This document shows, piece after piece, positions 44,799-54,533 of a DNA stretch of 64,000 nt. Below the pieces are notes generated by a model. The model saw only the letters and a list, made by a program, of their open reading frames with translations, ran no database searches and was not told the origin of the DNA. Source of the DNA: Ornithinimicrobium sufpigmenti (GTDB lineage Bacteria > Actinomycetota > Actinomycetes > Actinomycetales > Dermatophilaceae); assembly GCF_004322775.1 (NCBI RefSeq), contig NZ_CP036403.1, positions 868,001-932,000 of the forward strand, in the 5' to 3' direction. Numbering within the stretch: the stretch's first letter is position 1; each line of letters opens with the position of its first letter. The position numbers were made by a program, and so were the translations under genes.

Positions 44799-45224
44799 TC
44801 AGTGCGCGGGTGGTTCGTCGTGGCCCTCCGCATGGGCCCGGTCGGCCTCCTCCTTGGTGGCGAAGGCAGCCTGCGGAGAGTGCTCGGGCGGGGCGTAGAT
44901 GGTGTAGAGCACCAGTGGCTCCTGGCCGGTGTTGCGGAAGTTGTGCTCCGCTCCGGCCGGTACGGCGCACTGGTCGCCCGCCTCGACGGGGTGCGTGTGA
45001 CCGGCGAGGTCCGCGTGCCCGGTCCCGCTGATGAAGGTCAGGATCTGGTCGCCGTGCTCGTGCACCTCGGCACCGATCTCCTCACCCGGTGGGATGGTCA
45101 TGATGACGATCTGGGCGTGCTCACCGGTCCACAGGACCCTGCGGTAGTCGGGGCTCTCCTGCGCGGCGTCGGCGATGGTGAAGTGCTCGATGTTCTGACC
45201 GAGGGAGAAATTCTCCTGAGTCAT
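44799..45224 (-). CDS. Single-domain cupin protein
   Basis: A 141-residue beta-barrel. Cupin motif 1 is visible as PPGEEIGAEVHEHGDQILTF (metal-binding His, His and Glu/Asp) and motif 2 as PAGAEHNFRNTGQEPLVLYT. Related proteins bind Fe, Mn or Zn, and some act as quercetinase- or isomerase-like enzymes; the substrate here is unknown. AAGGAG precedes the ATG at 45224. It lies between the P-type ATPase and the oxidoreductase on the same strand, an arrangement suggesting a joint stress operon. Confidence 0.85.
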   Translation of the reverse strand: MTQENFSLGQNIEHFTIADAAQESPDYRRVLWTGEHAQIVIMTIPPGEEIGAEVHEHGDQILTFISGTGHADLAGHTHPVEAGDQCAVPAGAEHNFRNTGQEPLVLYTIYAPPEHSPQAAFATKEEADRAHAEGHDEPPAH

Positions 45225-45321
45225 GGTGCTCCTTTCGTGTCCGTTGCGGACGTTGTTGTCGGTAGGTGGCAGCCGCGCGGGGCCCGGGTCATTCAGGGCC
45301 GCCGCGCGGCAGTTGTTGGGT

Positions 45322-47298
45322 TCACGCGGGCTGCGGGGCGCGCTCCTGGGCCTTGACGGTGGCCGGGGTGCTCGGGCCGCTGCCGGTGGCCTGGGCGGCC
45401 GGGTCCTCCTTGCGGCGCAGCAGGCGCATCGCGTTGACGATGACGATGAGCACGGAGGCCTCGTGGACGAGCATCCCGATGGCCATCGTGACGCCGCCGA
45501 ACAGGACGCCGAACATGAGGACCGCCACGGTGGCGAGCGCGATGACGATGTTCTGGCGCATGTTGTTCACGGTGCGCTTGGCGAGGGAGACCGCTTCGGG
45601 CAGCTTGAGCAGGTTGTCGTTCATCAGGGCGATGTCGGCGGTCTCGATCGCGACGCCGGTGCCGGCGGCACCCATCGCCACGCCGATGTCCGCGGTGGCC
45701 AGGGCGGGGGCGTCGTTGACGCCGTCACCGACCATGGCCACGGTGTAGCCCTGCTGACGCAGCTCGTCGACCGCCTGCAGCTTGTCCTCGGGCAGCAGCC
45801 CGGCCCGGACCTCGTCGATGCCGACCTGGGCACCGACGGCCTGGGCGACCGGCTCGATGTCGCCGGTGAGCATGACGACCTTCTTGACACCCGCGTTGTG
45901 CAGCCGGCGCACCATCTCGGGGGCGTCGGTGCGGATCTTGTCCGCCACGGCGACCACGCCGATCGCTCGGCCGTCGCAGGCGACGACCATCGGTGTGCGG
46001 CCCTTCGCGGCCAGGTCGGCCACGACCTGCGCGGCCCTGCCGTGGTCCCGCACGCCGTCGCCCACCTCGGCCTGGAGCAGGGCCAGGTTGCCGACCGCGA
46101 CGCGGTGACCGTCCAGCGTGGCCACGATGCCCTTGCCGGGGACCGGCTCGGTGTGCTGGGGCAGGCCGAGCACCGGCAGACCACGCTCTGCCGCAGCCTC
46201 CAGGATGGGGCGGGCCAGCGGGTGTTCGGAGCCGGCCTCGGCGCGAGCGGCATACCGCAGCACCTCGTCCTCGTCGACCGGCGGGTGGTCCGGACCGAGA
46301 TCGGTCTCGAGCACGACCACGTCGGTCAGCTGCGGACGACCCTCGGTGAGGGTGCCGGTCTTGTCCAGCGCGACGGCGTCGATCTTGGCGGAGGTCTCGA
46401 GGAACTCGCCGCCCTTGATCAGCATGCCGTCCTTGGCGCCGCGGCCGATGCCGGCCACGATCGAGACGGGGATGGAGATGACCAGCGCGCCGGGGCAGGC
46501 GATGACCAGCAGGGTCAGGGCCAGGACGACGTCCTGGGTGACGAGGCCGAAGACGATCGCGAGCACGATGATCGCGGGGGTGTACCAGGAGGAGAAGCGG
46601 TCCATGAACTTCTGCGTCTTCGCCTTGGCGTCCTGCGCCTCCTCGACCCGGTGGATGATCCGGGCCAGGGTGGTGTCGGCGCCGACCCCGGTGGCCTTGA
46701 CCTGCAGGAAGCCCCCGGTGGAGATGGTGCCGGCGAAGACCTGATCGCCGGTGGTCTTCTCCACCGGGATCGACTCGCCGGTGATGGAGGCCTCGTCCAG
46801 CGCGCCGGTGCCGCCGGTGACCTTGCCATCCACCGGCACCTTGGCGCCGTTCTTGACCAGGACGATCTCGCCGAGCCCCACCTCGTGGGCGGGGACCTCG
46901 ACCTGCTCGTCGTCCCGCAGCACGATGGCCACGTCGGGCGCGACCGCGACCAGCTCGGCCAGCGCCGAGCGGGTCTTGTTCAGGGTGGCGTCCTCCAGGG
47001 CGTGGCCGATGGCGAACAGGAAGGTCACCGCGGCGGCCTCCCAGTACTCACCGATGATGACCGCGCCGATGGCGGCGATCGAGACCAGCAGGTCGATGCC
47101 GATCACCTTGACGCTGAGCGCGGTGACGGCCTTCTTCACCACGGGGGTGCCCGCGACGACCGCGGCGGCGACCATCAGCAGGTCACCCCACAGCTGGTTC
47201 TCCCAGATCCGGCTGGTCGCGACCGACGCCAGGATCAGCAGCCCCGAGACCACGGGGACGGCCCAACGGCCGAACACCCACGTCTGGACCTTGTTCAT
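45322..47298 (-). CDS. P1B-type metal ATPase with CPG transport motif
   Basis: A 658-residue pump without an N-terminal HMA domain. The transport motif is VIACPGALVISIPVS (~268), where the usual second Cys of CPC is Gly. Catalytic motifs are ITGESIPVEK, ALDKTGTLTEGRPQ (~308), SEHPLAR and [12 protein letters not shown] (~524); the C-terminus has VHEASVLIVIVNAMRLL, as in Zn/Cd/Co-type pumps. The substituted motif makes the metal uncertain. AGGAAAG precedes the ATG. A terminator separates it from the copZ-like gene upstream. Confidence 0.93.
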   Translation of the reverse strand: MNKVQTWVFGRWAVPVVSGLLILASVATSRIWENQLWGDLLMVAAAVVAGTPVVKKAVTALSVKVIGIDLLVSIAAIGAVIIGEYWEAAAVTFLFAIGHALEDATLNKTRSALAELVAVAPDVAIVLRDDEQVEVPAHEVGLGEIVLVKNGAKVPVDGKVTGGTGALDEASITGESIPVEKTTGDQVFAGTISTGGFLQVKATGVGADTTLARIIHRVEEAQDAKAKTQKFMDRFSSWYTPAIIVLAIVFGLVTQDVVLALTLLVIACPGALVISIPVSIVAGIGRGAKDGMLIKGGEFLETSAKIDAVALDKTGTLTEGRPQLTDVVVLETDLGPDHPPVDEDEVLRYAARAEAGSEHPLARPILEAAAERGLPVLGLPQHTEPVPGKGIVATLDGHRVAVGNLALLQAEVGDGVRDHGRAAQVVADLAAKGRTPMVVACDGRAIGVVAVADKIRTDAPEMVRRLHNAGVKKVVMLTGDIEPVAQAVGAQVGIDEVRAGLLPEDKLQAVDELRQQGYTVAMVGDGVNDAPALATADIGVAMGAAGTGVAIETADIALMNDNLLKLPEAVSLAKRTVNNMRQNIVIALATVAVLMFGVLFGGVTMAIGMLVHEASVLIVIVNAMRLLRRKEDPAAQATGSGPSTPATVKAQERAPQPA

Positions 47299-47358
47299 GC
47301 GTTCTTTCCTCTCAAGACTGATGGGTATGTGGCGGGCTGCCGGTGTTGGTGCACGGCT

Positions 47359-47391
47359 CAGGGCCCGCCCCTGGGAAGGGGGCGGGCCCTG
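47359..47391 (-). terminator. Strong GC hairpin between copZ-like gene and P-type ATPase
   Basis: A perfect 13-bp inverted repeat (CAGGGCCCGCCCC / GGGGCGGGCCCTG) with a 7-base loop lies 37 bases past the stop of the leftward HMA gene. It lacks a U-tract but would separate that gene from the ATPase transcription unit. Confidence 0.65.
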
Positions 47392-47428
47392 ACGCTGTGC
47401 GTGTGGCGAGCTCCCCCGGGTGGACTGC

Positions 47429-47662
47429 TCAGAAGGCGGCAGGCGTGGCCTTGTAGCCAGCCTTGTCCACCGCGGCGACGAGGTCGTCGGCGCTCACTCG
47501 CGCGGGGTCGTGGGCGACCTCGACGCGGGAGGAGGCGAAGTGGACCTTCACCGACTCCACGCCCTTGAGGCGGCCGACCTGCTTCTCGATCTTGGCCACG
47601 CAGCTGGGGCAGGAGAAGCCCTGCGCGCGAAGGATGGTCTTCTTGGTGGTGGCGGTGCTCAT
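47429..47662 (-). CDS. copZ: HMA-domain metallochaperone (CopZ-like)
   Basis: A 77-residue heavy-metal-associated domain: [20 protein letters not shown] carries the CxxC metal site, followed by [20 protein letters not shown] and [15 protein letters not shown]. It would carry Cu(I), or another soft metal, to a partner ATPase. GGAGGGACACCTC precedes the ATG at 47662. It is divergent from the phosphoketolase gene. Phe replaces the usual Met before the first Cys, seen in some zinc-type HMA domains, so the metal is not certain. Confidence 0.9.
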   Translation of the reverse strand: MSTATTKKTILRAQGFSCPSCVAKIEKQVGRLKGVESVKVHFASSRVEVAHDPARVSADDLVAAVDKAGYKATPAAF

Positions 47663-47741
47663 GAGGTGTCCCTCCGGTTGTCTGTGGTTCCCCCTCGTGG
47701 GGCTGTTACTGACAACGTACGGAGAATGCGGACAGGGTTCC

Positions 47742-47755
47742 TTGACGCAGGTCAA
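47742..47755. promoter_or_regulatory. FNR/CRP-like palindrome between divergent copZ and xfp
   Basis: TTGAC-GCAG-GTCAA is a perfect inverted repeat with the spacing of Crp/Fnr-family operators (TTGAT-N4-ATCAA type). It lies 79 bases before the phosphoketolase start and 80 bases before the divergent HMA gene. The regulator is not in the window. Confidence 0.5.
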
Positions 47756-47833
47756 GTCCCGGGCCCGGGAGCAACACCCCAGCGTGGGGCGATGCCTCTT
47801 GCGCTGCGGCCGTTGGGTGGACAAGGTGGGGCC

Positions 47834-50281
47834 ATGTCTGCCGAGCCGAAGACCACGCCCGCCACCCTGGACGACAGCGACGTCGCTGCGGTCGACGCCT
47901 GGTGGCGTGCCGCCAACTACCTGGCCGTGGGCCAGATCTACCTGATGGACAATGCCCTGCTGAAGCGTCCGTTGGTTGACGAGGACGTCAAGCCCCGGCT
48001 TCTCGGGCACTGGGGCACATCCCCGGGGCAGAACTTCCTGTACGCCCACCTCAATCACCAGATCCGAGAGCACGATCTGGACATGATCTACCTCAGTGGC
48101 CCCGGCCACGGTGGTCCCTCGCTTGTCGCAGCGGCGTGGTTGGAGGGCACCTACTCCGAGGTGTACTCCCACATCGGCCCGGACGAGCGTGGCCTGCAGC
48201 GACTGTTCCGGCAGTTCTCCTTCCCCGGTGGCATCCCCAGCCATGTGGCGCCGGAGACGCCGGGCTCGATCCACGAGGGTGGGGAGCTGGGTTACGTGCT
48301 CTCGCACGCCTACGGTGCCGCGTTCGACAACCCGGACCTGATCGCGGTCGCGGTGATCGGCGACGGCGAGGCCGAGACGGCCCCGCTGGCCACGGCCTGG
48401 CACAGCAACAAGTTCCTCGACCCCCGGGTGGACGGGACGGTGCTGCCGATCCTGCACCTGAACGGCTACAAGATCGCCAACCCCACGGTCCTGGATCGGA
48501 TCCCGCGTGCGGAGCTCGAGGCGCTGATGGTTGGCTACGGCCACCGGCCGTACTTCTTCGAGGGCGGCTTCGACGACGAGGCCCCTGCCGACACGCACCG
48601 GCGATTCGCCGCCCTGCTCGGTGAGGTGTTGGCGGAGATCGCGACGATCCGTGCCAGCGCGCGGGACGGCATACTCACCGAGCGCCCGCGGTGGCCGATG
48701 ATCGTCTTCCGCACGCCCAAGGGGTGGACGGGCCCGGCGGAGGTCGACGGGCTGCCGGTCGAGGGCACCTGGCGTAGCCACCAGGTACCGATGGCCGCGG
48801 TGCGCGGCAACGAGGAGTACACGCGCCTGCTGGAGGCTTGGATGCGCAGCTACCGCCCGGAGGAGCTCTTCGACGAGGACGGCAGGATCGTGTCGCTGAT
48901 CGCGCGCAACAACCCCGAGGGCCTGCGCCGGATGAGCGCCAACCCGCACGCCAACGGCGGGATGCTCACCCGAGACCTGGACCTGCCGGACTTCCGCGGG
49001 TATGGGGTGGACGTCCCGTCCCCGGGTGGAGCCACGGCTGAGCCGACGCGGGTGCTGGGGACGTGGGTCGCGGACGTGGTGGACCGCAACCGGGAGACGT
49101 TCCGCGTCTTTGGGCCGGACGAGACGCACTCCAACCGCCTCGGCGCCGCGGTCGAGGCGGGGGGCAAGACGTGGCAGGCGCAGGTGGTGGACACCGACGT
49201 GGACCTCTCGCGCACCGGGCGGGTGATGGAGGTGCTCTCCGAGCACCAGTGCCAGGGCTGGTTGGAGGGCTACCTGCTCACCGGGAGGCACGGCCTGTTC
49301 AACAGTTACGAGGCGTTCGTGCACATCGTCGACTCGATGTTCAACCAGCACGCCAAATGGCTGGACGCGTGCCGCGACATCCCGTGGCGGGTGCCCGTCC
49401 CGTCGCTGAACTACCTGCTCTCCTCGCACGTGTGGCGCCAGGACCACAACGGCTTCTCCCACCAGGACCCTGGCTTCCTGGACGTGGTGATGAACAAGAC
49501 CGCCGACGTCATCCGGATCTACCTGCCGCCGGACGCCAACACGCTGCTGTCGACGTTCGACCACGTCCTGCGCAGCAGGAACTACGTCAACGTCGTCGTC
49601 GCCGGCAAGCAGCCCGGTCCGCAGTGGCTGACGATGGAGGAGGCCGTGCTGCACTGCACCCGTGGAATAGGGATCTGGGACTGGGCCGGCTCCGAGATGC
49701 CCGGGGAGAAGCCCGACGTGGTGCTCGGCTGCGCCGGCGACGTCCCCACGATCGAGGCCATCGCCGCGGCGAAGCTCCTGCGCGAGCACCTGCCCGACCT
49801 GCGGGTCCGTGTCGTCAACGTCGTCGACCTCATGCGGCTGCAGGACGCCAAGGAGCATCCGCACGGGCTGGACCACCGCGACTTCGACGCGCTGTTCACG
49901 ACCGACCGGCCGGTGATCTTCGCCTTCCACGGCTACCCCTCGCTGGTGCACAAGCTCACCTACCGGCGGACCAACCACCCCAACATCCACGTGCGGGGGT
50001 TCAAGGAGGAGGGAACGACCACGACGCCGTTCGACATGCTGATGCTCAACGACCTGGACCGGTACCGGCTGGTGGCCGACGTGATCGACCGGGTGCCCGG
50101 GCTGGCGGAGCGTGCGTCCGTGCTGCGTCAGGAGATGCTCGACACCCGGGTGCGCGCCCGGCAGTGGACGCGGGAGCACGGCGAGGACCTGCCCGAGGTG
50201 GCGCAGTGGGTGTTCCAGGACCGGGACAACACGCAGGGTTCCGGCGCGCCCGGCACGGACACCGGCGGCGACAACGAGTAG
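47834..50281 (+). CDS. xfp: Phosphoketolase (xylulose-5-P/fructose-6-P)
   Basis: An 815-residue thiamin-diphosphate enzyme splitting xylulose-5-phosphate or fructose-6-phosphate with phosphate into acetyl phosphate and a shorter sugar phosphate. Clear family motifs are [70 protein letters not shown] and the ThDP-binding [20 protein letters not shown]; later [10 protein letters not shown] and [19 protein letters not shown]. The length is normal. ATG 47834 follows AAGGTGGGG. It gives a carbon route to acetyl phosphate that bypasses part of glycolysis. Confidence 0.96.
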   Translation: MSAEPKTTPATLDDSDVAAVDAWWRAANYLAVGQIYLMDNALLKRPLVDEDVKPRLLGHWGTSPGQNFLYAHLNHQIREHDLDMIYLSGPGHGGPSLVAAAWLEGTYSEVYSHIGPDERGLQRLFRQFSFPGGIPSHVAPETPGSIHEGGELGYVLSHAYGAAFDNPDLIAVAVIGDGEAETAPLATAWHSNKFLDPRVDGTVLPILHLNGYKIANPTVLDRIPRAELEALMVGYGHRPYFFEGGFDDEAPADTHRRFAALLGEVLAEIATIRASARDGILTERPRWPMIVFRTPKGWTGPAEVDGLPVEGTWRSHQVPMAAVRGNEEYTRLLEAWMRSYRPEELFDEDGRIVSLIARNNPEGLRRMSANPHANGGMLTRDLDLPDFRGYGVDVPSPGGATAEPTRVLGTWVADVVDRNRETFRVFGPDETHSNRLGAAVEAGGKTWQAQVVDTDVDLSRTGRVMEVLSEHQCQGWLEGYLLTGRHGLFNSYEAFVHIVDSMFNQHAKWLDACRDIPWRVPVPSLNYLLSSHVWRQDHNGFSHQDPGFLDVVMNKTADVIRIYLPPDANTLLSTFDHVLRSRNYVNVVVAGKQPGPQWLTMEEAVLHCTRGIGIWDWAGSEMPGEKPDVVLGCAGDVPTIEAIAAAKLLREHLPDLRVRVVNVVDLMRLQDAKEHPHGLDHRDFDALFTTDRPVIFAFHGYPSLVHKLTYRRTNHPNIHVRGFKEEGTTTTPFDMLMLNDLDRYRLVADVIDRVPGLAERASVLRQEMLDTRVRARQWTREHGEDLPEVAQWVFQDRDNTQGSGAPGTDTGGDNE

Positions 50282-50343
50282 CACCCGGCGCCTTGTCGGT
50301 AGCGGCGGGAGTTGAGCGGGCTGCTCGGACGGTTCGGGCCTGC

Positions 50344-51363
50344 TCAGGCCACGCCGGAGTAGGAGTGCAGGCCGGTGATCAGCAGGTTGACCACGGTGTA
50401 GTTGATGATGACGCAGAGCATGCCGATGAGCGCGACGTAGGTGGCCTTCCGCTTGGTCCAGCTGCTGGTCGCTCGGGAGTGGAGGTAGGCGGCGTAGACG
50501 ACCCAGATGACGAAGGTCCAGACCTCCTTGGGGTCCCAGCCCCAGTAGCGTCCCCAGGCGACCTCGGCCCAGATGGCGCCGGTGATCAGGGTGAAGGTCC
50601 ACAGCGGGAAGGCGAAGATGTGCATCCCGTAGGTCATCGTCTCCAGCTTGTCTGCCTGGGGCAGCGCGGCCAACCAGCCGCGGACGCGGTTGGTGCGTTC
50701 GGCCGAGTCGCGCAGCAGGTAGGTGACCGCGAGAGCGGCGCCGATGACGAAGAGCGCGACCGACAGGGTGGCCAGGGTGACGTGGATGGACAGCCACATG
50801 GTGTTGTCGAGGGCGGGCATGAGCTGTGAGGCATCGGTGTACCAGATCTTGCCTGCGATGAGCACCACCATGACGGGAAGCACCACGAAGGGGCCGAGCC
50901 AGAGCCGGTCCTGCCGCAGGCTCCAGGCGCAGAAGACGACGAGGGCGAACGTGGCGGCGACGATCGCGAACTCGTACATGTTGCCCAGGGGCCAACGCTG
51001 CACCGACAGCCCGCGCAGCACGGTGCCTGCGAGAACTGCGAAGGTAGCCAGCCAGGTCAGCTGCATACCCAGGACGCCCCAGCGGCGGGTGACGCCGGCT
51101 GGGTGGTCGACAGTCGGCGGCTCCAGCGCTGCGGAGGTCGGGGTGGCGTCCGGGGAGGTGTCCGATGGGTCCGCCCCGCGACTCGTGCGCCGGGCGCCCA
51201 CGGGCAGGGGGGTGTGCTGCAGGACCGTGTCGTCGGACTGGCGTTGCCGGGCGGCTCCGGTGATGGCCAGGTGGGCGGAGAAGGAGATGAGAGCCAGGGC
51301 GAGCACGGCCAGGCTGGCCCAGATGGCGATGTCGCTGGCCAGTGCGAGCTGCGGGTCGGTCAT
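50344..51363 (-). CDS. ccsB: Cytochrome c biogenesis protein CcsB/ResC
   Basis: A 339-residue system II haem-handling protein. It has an N-terminal helix, a polar linker and a C-terminal six- to seven-helix domain with the haem-binding WGRYWGWDPKEVWTFVIWVV tryptophan-rich motif and conserved His residues (MYEFAIV region, SIHVTLATLS, LHSRATSSW). With ResB it exports haem and attaches it to c-type cytochromes. Its ATG overlaps the resB stop by four bases. It is last in the cueP operon. Confidence 0.93.
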   Translation of the reverse strand: MTDPQLALASDIAIWASLAVLALALISFSAHLAITGAARQRQSDDTVLQHTPLPVGARRTSRGADPSDTSPDATPTSAALEPPTVDHPAGVTRRWGVLGMQLTWLATFAVLAGTVLRGLSVQRWPLGNMYEFAIVAATFALVVFCAWSLRQDRLWLGPFVVLPVMVVLIAGKIWYTDASQLMPALDNTMWLSIHVTLATLSVALFVIGAALAVTYLLRDSAERTNRVRGWLAALPQADKLETMTYGMHIFAFPLWTFTLITGAIWAEVAWGRYWGWDPKEVWTFVIWVVYAAYLHSRATSSWTKRKATYVALIGMLCVIINYTVVNLLITGLHSYSGVA

Positions 51364-53006
51364 GGGGTGTCCTCGTGGCTTCCTGGGGTGGGCGGATGGT
51401 GTGTCGCGGAGGTGGCGGCGATCCGGGCGAGCACGTCGTCGACGATCCGCTGGAGGGCGGGGTCGGTGCCCTTGGGCAGACCGCCGACCGTCACCACGAC
51501 CTGACCTGTGGCGGCCGCCGTGGAGTCGTCGGGCTCGATGCGCACGTAGATCCGGCGGTGTCTGACGCCGAGCATCAACGCCAGCCCGGCGCCGGCTGCT
51601 AGGGCGAAGGCGAGGGCCGGCATCCGGCCCGGGTCGTGCCGGACGAGCAGGCCGGCCCAGCGGATGACGCCCTCGAGCTCCACGGTGGTGCCGTCGGGCA
51701 GTTCGAAGTACTCCCCGGGACGCAGGAGCATCGCGACGGGGGCACCCTCGCCGTCGGTCATCTGTGTCATCTGCTCGGTGTCGATGGTGAAGATCGACTG
51801 GGGCCGGCCGTCGGCGAACAGGTCGCCCTCGAACGCGGTCAGTACCAGGGCAGGGTCGGCTAGGCCGGGGAAGGAGGAGGTCATGCCGAGCTCGGGGTCG
51901 AGCCGTAGGGTCGGCAGGAAGCCGCCGACCAGACCGAGGCCGGGGTCGCGGGCGGTGACCTTGATGGCGCCCTCGCTGGCGTAGTTGTTGTCCTGGGGCA
52001 GGAACGTCACGGCGTCGGAGTACAGGAGCTGCCCGTCCGGGGCGCGGATGGTCACCACGGGCGCGTAGCCGTTGCCCAGGAGGAAGATGGAGTCGCCGTC
52101 GACGGAGACGGGGTGGTTGACGGCGAACTGCTGCTGCTCGGGGGCCTGTCCGGGAATGTCGACGGTGGCGAGCCCGTCGAACTTGCGCGGCTGGCCGAAC
52201 TGGGCGCCGTCGGCCTGGGTCTCGAACGCCACATCGAGCCGGTCCAGCTGCACGGTGAAGGTTGGGATGTTGTCGGTGCTGGCCAGGGGTCCGAGGTTGA
52301 GGGTGTCGAAGCTGGCCGGGCCGGCGGTCCAGGACTGGCCCTCCTTGATGATGATCTCTCCCCGCCAGCCGAGCAGGTGCCCGGCGGCGAACGCGACGAT
52401 GACCCCCAGCATGGCCAGGTGGAAGAGCAGGTTGCCGGTCTCCTTCAGGTACCCCTTCTCTCCGGTGAGGGACCGGTCGCCGGCCCCGGCCTGGCGCAGC
52501 CGATACCTCTTGGCGGCCAGGACGTCCCGGGCCGTTGCCAGCACGGAGCCCGGGGCGCCGGGAACGGTCGCCTGGGCCATCGCAGGCAGCCGGCCCAGAC
52601 GACGCGGCGCCCGTGGAGGCTCGGCCCGCAGGGCCCGGGCGTGTTGCGCGGTCCGCGGGATGATGCAGCCGAGGAGGCTGATCATGAGCAGCAGGTAGAT
52701 CGAGGCGAACCAGGGGGAGGAGAAGACGTCGAAGAGGAACAGCCGGTCCAGCCAAGGTGCCAGGTCCGGGTTGTCCTCCACGAAACGTCGCACCTGTACC
52801 GGGTCAACTGAGCGTTGGGGGAACAGCGAGCCGGGGATGGAGGCGGCGGCGAGAAGCAGCAGCAGCATGATCGCGGTGCGCATGCTGGTCAGCTGGCGCC
52901 AGCCCCACCGGGCCCACCCCCGGGGGCCCAGACGCGGGCCGCCCACGGTGGTGCGGTCCTTGGGGTAGGCCGGCTCGATCCGCTGCGGCGTCTGGGTGTC
53001 GGGCAC
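51360..53006 (-). CDS. resB: Cytochrome c biogenesis protein ResB/Ccs1
   Basis: A 548-residue partner of CcsB. Helices near the N-terminus include RTAIMLLLLLAAASIPGSLF and ASIYLLLMISLLGCIIPRT; a third precedes a large extracytoplasmic domain (from ~residue 210) and a last helix sits near the C-terminus (PALAFALAAGAGLALMLGVR). The signature SLFPQRSVDPVQVRRF and the large periplasmic loop fit the ResB family. It follows ccdA after one base and overlaps ccsB, so the genes are coexpressed. Confidence 0.93.
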   Translation of the reverse strand: MPDTQTPQRIEPAYPKDRTTVGGPRLGPRGWARWGWRQLTSMRTAIMLLLLLAAASIPGSLFPQRSVDPVQVRRFVEDNPDLAPWLDRLFLFDVFSSPWFASIYLLLMISLLGCIIPRTAQHARALRAEPPRAPRRLGRLPAMAQATVPGAPGSVLATARDVLAAKRYRLRQAGAGDRSLTGEKGYLKETGNLLFHLAMLGVIVAFAAGHLLGWRGEIIIKEGQSWTAGPASFDTLNLGPLASTDNIPTFTVQLDRLDVAFETQADGAQFGQPRKFDGLATVDIPGQAPEQQQFAVNHPVSVDGDSIFLLGNGYAPVVTIRAPDGQLLYSDAVTFLPQDNNYASEGAIKVTARDPGLGLVGGFLPTLRLDPELGMTSSFPGLADPALVLTAFEGDLFADGRPQSIFTIDTEQMTQMTDGEGAPVAMLLRPGEYFELPDGTTVELEGVIRWAGLLVRHDPGRMPALAFALAAGAGLALMLGVRHRRIYVRIEPDDSTAAATGQVVVTVGGLPKGTDPALQRIVDDVLARIAATSATHHPPTPGSHEDTP

Positions 53007-53007
53007 G

Positions 53008-53754
53008 TCAGATCACCGTGGTGAAGTTGCCGGTGAGCCGGGTCTGCACCCAGGCCATCGCCTCTGCCCAGACCCCGAAGATCATGAGCAGACCGAGCAG
53101 GACGAGCAGGGCACCACCGGCCCGCTGCACGGTCAGGTAGTGGCGTCGTAGCCAGCGGGAGCCACGCCTGACCGATCCCATGCCGGCGGCGACCAGGACG
53201 AAGGGCAGACCGAGGCCGGCGCAGTACGCCAGGGCGAGCACGACCGCTCGGCCCAGCGCGCCGTCACCGGGCAGGATCGAGGTGCCCAGGGTCTGGATCG
53301 CGGCGAGCGCGGGCCCGGTGCAGGCGGAGAAGCCCAGCCCGAAGACGACGCCCAGCAGGGGGGCCCCGGCGAGCCCGGACGCGGGGCGCCATCGCAGGGA
53401 GAAGGAGGGCGAGACCTGCAGCAGCATGACCAGGCCAAGGCCGGTGACGATGAGGCCACCCACGCGCAGCAGCAGGCCTTGGTTGGCGGCCAGGACCAGC
53501 CCGAGGGAGGAGATGACCACGCTCATCGCGATGAACACACTGGAGAAGCCAGCGACGAACAACCCGGAGCCGAGGACCGGGCGCCACCGGGGTGGGGCTG
53601 GAGCCGGGGTGGCGCCGCCCGTCATGCCGGACAGGTAGCCGATGTAGCCGGGGACCAGCGGCAGCACGCAGGGGCTGGCGAAGGACACCAGACCCGCCAG
53701 GGCCGCGATCGCGGTGGCGAGCAGCAGGGGGCCGGTGAGCACGACCTCACTCAT
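53008..53754 (-). CDS. ccdA: CcdA-type thiol-disulfide transmembrane transporter
   Basis: A 248-residue six-helix protein of the DsbD/CcdA family. The conserved [20 protein letters not shown] carries the first redox Cys, and [18 protein letters not shown] the second. It moves electrons from cytoplasmic thioredoxin to extracytoplasmic TlpA-like proteins, keeping apocytochrome c or metal-binding cysteines reduced. It overlaps the tlpA-type gene by eight bases. Confidence 0.94.
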   Translation of the reverse strand: MSEVVLTGPLLLATAIAALAGLVSFASPCVLPLVPGYIGYLSGMTGGATPAPAPPRWRPVLGSGLFVAGFSSVFIAMSVVISSLGLVLAANQGLLLRVGGLIVTGLGLVMLLQVSPSFSLRWRPASGLAGAPLLGVVFGLGFSACTGPALAAIQTLGTSILPGDGALGRAVVLALAYCAGLGLPFVLVAAGMGSVRRGSRWLRRHYLTVQRAGGALLVLLGLLMIFGVWAEAMAWVQTRLTGNFTTVI

Positions 53755-54349
53755 CGCCGGCCTCTCTGGCCAGCACGTCGTCGATCAGTCCGCGCAGTGT
53801 GGTGGCGTCGACCGCGCCGCTCACGCGCGCGGCGACCCGGCCCTGTGGGTCGAGCAGGATCGTGGAAGGTGTGGCCACTGCGAGGCCGCCCAGCTGGGCA
53901 CGGGTGCGGCCACCGTCGTCCTGCAGGGAAGGGTAGGGGATGCCGTACCTCTCCTGGAAGGCCAAGGCGCTGGGCACAGAGTCGCGAGAGTTGACACCGA
54001 CGAACTGCACCGGCTCACCGGCCTGGTCCAGGTCGGAGGCGACCTGGACCAGGTCCGGGGTCTCCTCGATGCATGGTGCGCACCAGGACCCCCAGACGTT
54101 GATGACGACGGCCTGGCCCCGGTGGTCCGCGGCGGACCACGGATCGCCCTCCAGCGTGGTGCCCTGCAGGGTCAGGACGGTCTGGCGCTGCTCGGGAGGC
54201 AGGGACTCGATCGTGCCGTCCCCGGCGACGTAGCCCTTCTGGTCACCCTGGCGCATCTGCTCGGAGATGTTCGGGCCAGACTCGCCGCAGCCAGCAAGCA
54301 GCAGGGCGAACGCCGCCACGAGCGCGGCTCTCCGGTGGGTCCGTCTCAC
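53747..54349 (-). CDS. TlpA/ResA-like thioredoxin lipoprotein
   Basis: A 200-residue exported thioredoxin-fold protein. The signal peptide ends LALLLAGC-like ([12 protein letters not shown]), giving a lipoprotein. The active site is [20 protein letters not shown] (~residue 91), and [12 protein letters not shown] and [18 protein letters not shown] include the cis-proline. It would reduce extracytoplasmic disulfides with electrons from CcdA. It sits between cueP and ccdA. Confidence 0.92.
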   Translation of the reverse strand: MRRTHRRAALVAAFALLLAGCGESGPNISEQMRQGDQKGYVAGDGTIESLPPEQRQTVLTLQGTTLEGDPWSAADHRGQAVVINVWGSWCAPCIEETPDLVQVASDLDQAGEPVQFVGVNSRDSVPSALAFQERYGIPYPSLQDDGGRTRAQLGGLAVATPSTILLDPQGRVAARVSGAVDATTLRGLIDDVLAREAGDE

Positions 54350-54533
54350 CGGTACTCACCCGTCGTGCGTGGACGGCCCTGGCACGGCCGAGGGCGGCGC
54401 CTGGTCGGTTCCGGCCCACGGGCAGAGGTGGCGGCGCGCTCTCGCTCCTGGCATCCGGTGCGAGAATCTGCCGCGCTCCGGGTGGTGGAGGTGGAGGAGC
54501 TCTGGTGGCGGTGCTGGCCGGTCATGGCGCCGT

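Noticed and set aside
45223..47568. A 781-codon rightward frame opposite the CPG-type ATPase
   Set aside because: Its composition is low-complexity Gly/Asp/Arg/Val and it is the antisense shadow of a full-length P-type ATPase.
47663..50995. A leftward open frame of over 1100 codons extending from copZ across the phosphoketolase gene
   Set aside because: Only the last 77 residues (the HMA domain) have protein character and a ribosome site; the rest is antisense to a clearly real enzyme and reflects high GC.
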